A stretch of DNA of 64,000 nt. Source: Rossellomorea marisflavi. Its GTDB lineage: Bacteria; Bacillota; Bacilli; Bacillales; Bacillaceae_B. Below the pieces are notes generated by a model. The model ran no database searches. It was not told the DNA's origin and saw only the letters and a program-made list of their open reading frames with translations. Position numbers and translations under genes: made by a program. Positions 61,919 through 64,000 of the stretch are shown here, piece by piece (positions within the stretch are counted from its first letter, which is position 1; each line of letters starts with the position of its first letter). The stretch is taken from assembly GCA_003667865.1 (NCBI GenBank), contig CP033051.1:631501-695500 (forward strand), in the 5' to 3' direction.

Positions 61919-62893
61919 ATGAAAAAACATCTATCATATTATCTACTACTACTAGCATCCATTATGCTTGTATTATCTGCATGTGGAAATGAACAAGGTG
62001 AAGGAACTGAAGTCACAGAAACAGAAGAAACCGATGCTTCGAATACAGAAGCACCAGTTGAAGAAGGTCCCTATACAGTGGTTGATGACCGCGGTTTAGA
62101 TATTGAATTCGAAGCAGTTCCTGAGTCAGTAGTTTCGTTAGCTCCAAGTAATACGGAAATCTTATTTGCATTAGACAAAGGCGATACCGTTGTTGGGGTA
62201 ACAGACTATTGTAATTATCCAGCAGAAGCTTTAGAGATTGAAAAGGTTTCAGATTCTGTTACGGTCAATCAAGAAGCAGTACTAGCCTTAAATCCAGATG
62301 CTATTATCGCATACACTGTTGGTAATGAAGAAAGCATCAAAGCATTTGAAGATGCAGGAATCCCTGTATTTGTTATTGAATCAGCCCAAACAATTGAGGA
62401 TGTCTATGGAGACATTGAACAGCTTGCTGCTGTTATGGGTGCTGAGGATAAAGGTGAAGAACTGAACAGCTCAATCAAAGAACAAATCTCTACAGTGGCT
62501 GAAAAAGTATCGACACTAGAAGAAAAGCAACCGGTGTATTTCGAAATCAGCCCGCTACCAGAAATCTTCACAGCAGGTTCTAATACATTCCAACAAGAAA
62601 TCTTAGCTGCTGCAGGTGTTCAAAATATTTTTGAAGACTTAGAAGGCTGGGCAAAACTAAATCAAGAAGAGATTGTTGCTCGTAATCCTGAAGTCATCTT
62701 AACGACGGTTAATTACGTTGAAGACCCAATTGGGGAAATTAAAGCACGACCAAGCTGGAATGAAATCCAAGCTGTAGTAAACGACAAAGTGTTTGTACTA
62801 GACGCGGATGTCCTATCTCGCCCTGGTCCAAGAATTGGTGAGGCAGTTGAATTGACTGCTAAGACGGTTTATCCGGAGTTGTTTGCTCAGTAG
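61919..62893 (+). CDS. btuF: Vitamin B12 ABC transporter substrate-binding lipoprotein
   Basis: 324 residues; lipoprotein signal with C22 in VLSACGNE and an acidic Thr/Glu tether. The class III binding-protein fold has VVSLAPSNTEILFAL, VVGVTDYCNYP, ALNPDAIIAY and NPEVILTTV motifs, as in BtuF. Control by the cobalamin riboswitch supports corrinoid as ligand. AAGGAG precedes the ATG. The permease and ATPase genes (btuC, btuD) normally follow, but here a repeat pair and an IS1182-type element come next, so they lie further away or elsewhere. Confidence 0.9.
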   Translation: MKKHLSYYLLLLASIMLVLSACGNEQGEGTEVTETEETDASNTEAPVEEGPYTVVDDRGLDIEFEAVPESVVSLAPSNTEILFALDKGDTVVGVTDYCNYPAEALEIEKVSDSVTVNQEAVLALNPDAIIAYTVGNEESIKAFEDAGIPVFVIESAQTIEDVYGDIEQLAAVMGAEDKGEELNSSIKEQISTVAEKVSTLEEKQPVYFEISPLPEIFTAGSNTFQQEILAAAGVQNIFEDLEGWAKLNQEEIVARNPEVILTTVNYVEDPIGEIKARPSWNEIQAVVNDKVFVLDADVLSRPGPRIGEAVELTAKTVYPELFAQ

Positions 62894-62900
62894 TTTGTTG

Positions 62901-62975
62901 GCGGGGGGAAGCGTGGGGACGGTTCTTGTGCTTCTTTTGCTTCTTTTGGGGAGAAGCGCGGGGACGGTTCGAGAC
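62901..62975. repeat. Two GGGGACGGTTC repeats
   Basis: GGGGAAGCGTGGGGACGGTTC and GGGGAGAAGCGCGGGGACGG heads repeat about 46 bases apart directly behind btuF. They match the GGGACGGTTC units at 46957 and 47013. Confidence 0.8.
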
Positions 62976-63048
62976 CAGTGAAAAAGTCAGTTATCATTTA
63001 TAACCTTCGGTTTTAAGTTTGTTCTGCTTGACTTAAATAATTTTAAAC

Positions 63049-64000
63049 ACAAAAAAGCCCTCCTAATGTTATAATTTTGTATCGACCAAGAAACAAAATT
63101 TTACTAGGGGGGCTTTATTATGCTTCGAATTGAGCCAAAGCAATCAAGTTTTCATTCAATATTATATGATAAAATTCCAGAAAATCATACCCTTAAGAAG
63201 ATTTCTTTAGTAGTAGATTTTAGTTTTATTAATATTTTACTAGCGGACAGTTATTGCGCAGGATTTGGTCGTCCTGCAAAAGAACCAGAATTAATGTGTA
63301 AACTTCTCTTATTACAACAACTCTGTAACCTTTCAGATGAGAAGCTTATTATGGATGCAAATTTAAACCTTGCCCACTTATATTTCCTTGGGGTAAATCC
63401 TGAAACGGTCCTACCTGATAAAAGTCTATTATCCAAATTTAGAACGCAACGCCTTGGAGAAACCACGCTCGATGAGATCATTACTGAGGTCGTAAGACAA
63501 TGTATAGAACAAGGTATTATTGAGAGTAAGAGTGTTAGTATTGACTCTACTCATATAGAAGCGAATACAAAAAAGAAAACCCCTGAAAGAATCATGAAGC
63601 ACTTAGCTAAAAGAATTATCAAGACTTACGAAGAAGAATCCGGTAATCCCTTAGAAAATCTACCAGCAATTCCAGAGTACCAGGAAATAGAGGATCACAA
63701 AGAAGCAAAAACTGTGATGAAAACCTATTTAGAAACTGTCATTGACGAAGTCAATAAGCGTACATCTGTTAAAGAGTCTCAGACTCATAAGGTCATTCAA
63801 AAGTCTCGTGAGATACTAAAAGACCCAAAGTTTTTGAACCAAAAAAGTATTCGTTCCCTTATCGATGAAGACGCAAGGGTTGGCAGGAAGAGTAAAACGC
63901 AAGACTTCTATGGCTATAAAACGGAGTTTGTGATGACAACGGATGAACGAATTATTACTTCAGTAAGGACTTCAGATGGTGCTTATGTGGATGGCAGTTA
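63049..64000 (+). mobile_element. IS1182-family insertion sequence (right end beyond window)
   Basis: The left end holds an imperfect inverted repeat, AAAAGCCCTCCTA...TAGGGGGGCTTT with inner AATTTTGT/ACAAAATT (63049-63118), just before the transposase start. It may act as a hairpin blocking read-in transcription. The exact boundary and target duplication cannot be set because the right end is missing. Confidence 0.75.
63120..64000 (+). CDS. IS1182-family transposase (3' end beyond window)
   Basis: The frame from ATG 63120 (AGGGGGGC 12 bases upstream) stays open for 293 codons to the window edge. It shows the N-terminal domain FGRPAKEPELMCKLLLLQQL, the LPDKSLLSKFRTQRLG block, the DDE first Asp in SVSIDSTHIEANTKKK, and KSKTQDFYGYKTEFVMTTDE before the edge. 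These are the order and motifs of IS1182 transposases. No stop or frameshift is seen, so the element may be active. Confidence 0.9.
   Translation, partial: MLRIEPKQSSFHSILYDKIPENHTLKKISLVVDFSFINILLADSYCAGFGRPAKEPELMCKLLLLQQLCNLSDEKLIMDANLNLAHLYFLGVNPETVLPDKSLLSKFRTQRLGETTLDEIITEVVRQCIEQGIIESKSVSIDSTHIEANTKKKTPERIMKHLAKRIIKTYEEESGNPLENLPAIPEYQEIEDHKEAKTVMKTYLETVIDEVNKRTSVKESQTHKVIQKSREILKDPKFLNQKSIRSLIDEDARVGRKSKTQDFYGYKTEFVMTTDERIITSVRTSDGAYVDGS

Overview
The window looks like the chromosome of a low-GC, Gram-positive, endospore-forming Bacillaceae member. Supporting signs are AGGAGG-type ribosome binding sites with many TTG and GTG starts, ECF sigma/anti-sigma pairs, a Spo0E-like protein, a BtuF lipoprotein behind a cobalamin riboswitch, and seven proteins with S-layer-homology (SLH) domains, which implies an S-layer-type wall. 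A xenorhodopsin-type rhodopsin suggests a sunlit, perhaps saline, habitat. The species cannot be fixed from the sequence alone.

Layout. 1-4.0 kb: two-component system plus ABC exporter in the order of the Bacillus linearmycin-resistance (lnrJKLM) locus. 4.1-6.7 kb: ECF sigma factor, membrane anti-sigma candidate and a DUF3221-like protein. 7.1-14.1 kb: an operon of three dynamin-like GTPases and one small repeat protein behind a c-di-GMP-I riboswitch and terminator. 14.5-24.6 kb: SLH proteins, a broken M48/ankyrin protease gene, a second ECF sigma/anti-sigma pair paralogous to the first, a gene with an in-frame amber stop, an M14 carboxypeptidase with SLH domains, and an alpha/beta hydrolase. 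24.9-28.3 kb: an unfamiliar three-gene set (HNH-like membrane protein, amphipathic 11-residue-repeat protein, GIY-YIG protein). 28.6-39.6 kb: a small sigma factor, then large surface proteins, including a subtilisin-like protease ending in a dockerin next to a cohesin-plus-SLH anchor. 40-46 kb: a diguanylate cyclase, a HEPN-like/CBS protein, and SLH proteins, one fused to a lytic transglycosylase. 46.1-48.8 kb: the rhodopsin, a cluster of GC-rich repeats and an L,D-transpeptidase. 48.9-59.8 kb: two chemoreceptors, a Spo0E-like protein, a LytTR regulator with a hybrid kinase, and a GGDEF-EAL protein. 60.3-64 kb: a cobalamin-riboswitch unit (a PduO-like protein without its ATP site, then BtuF), cut off by an IS1182-type element at the right edge.

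Themes. The first is cell-surface and cell-wall work: SLH proteins, two wall-cleaving or wall-linking enzymes and a possible cohesin-dockerin protease complex. The second is c-di-GMP: two turnover enzymes and one riboswitch that points the signal at dynamin-like membrane GTPases. The third is envelope-stress control: twin ECF systems with matching TGAGAC-N17-CGTC promoters. A family of GGGACGGACC palindromes sits just behind stop codons and probably doubles as terminators. All assignments come from reading motifs and context; no database search was run.
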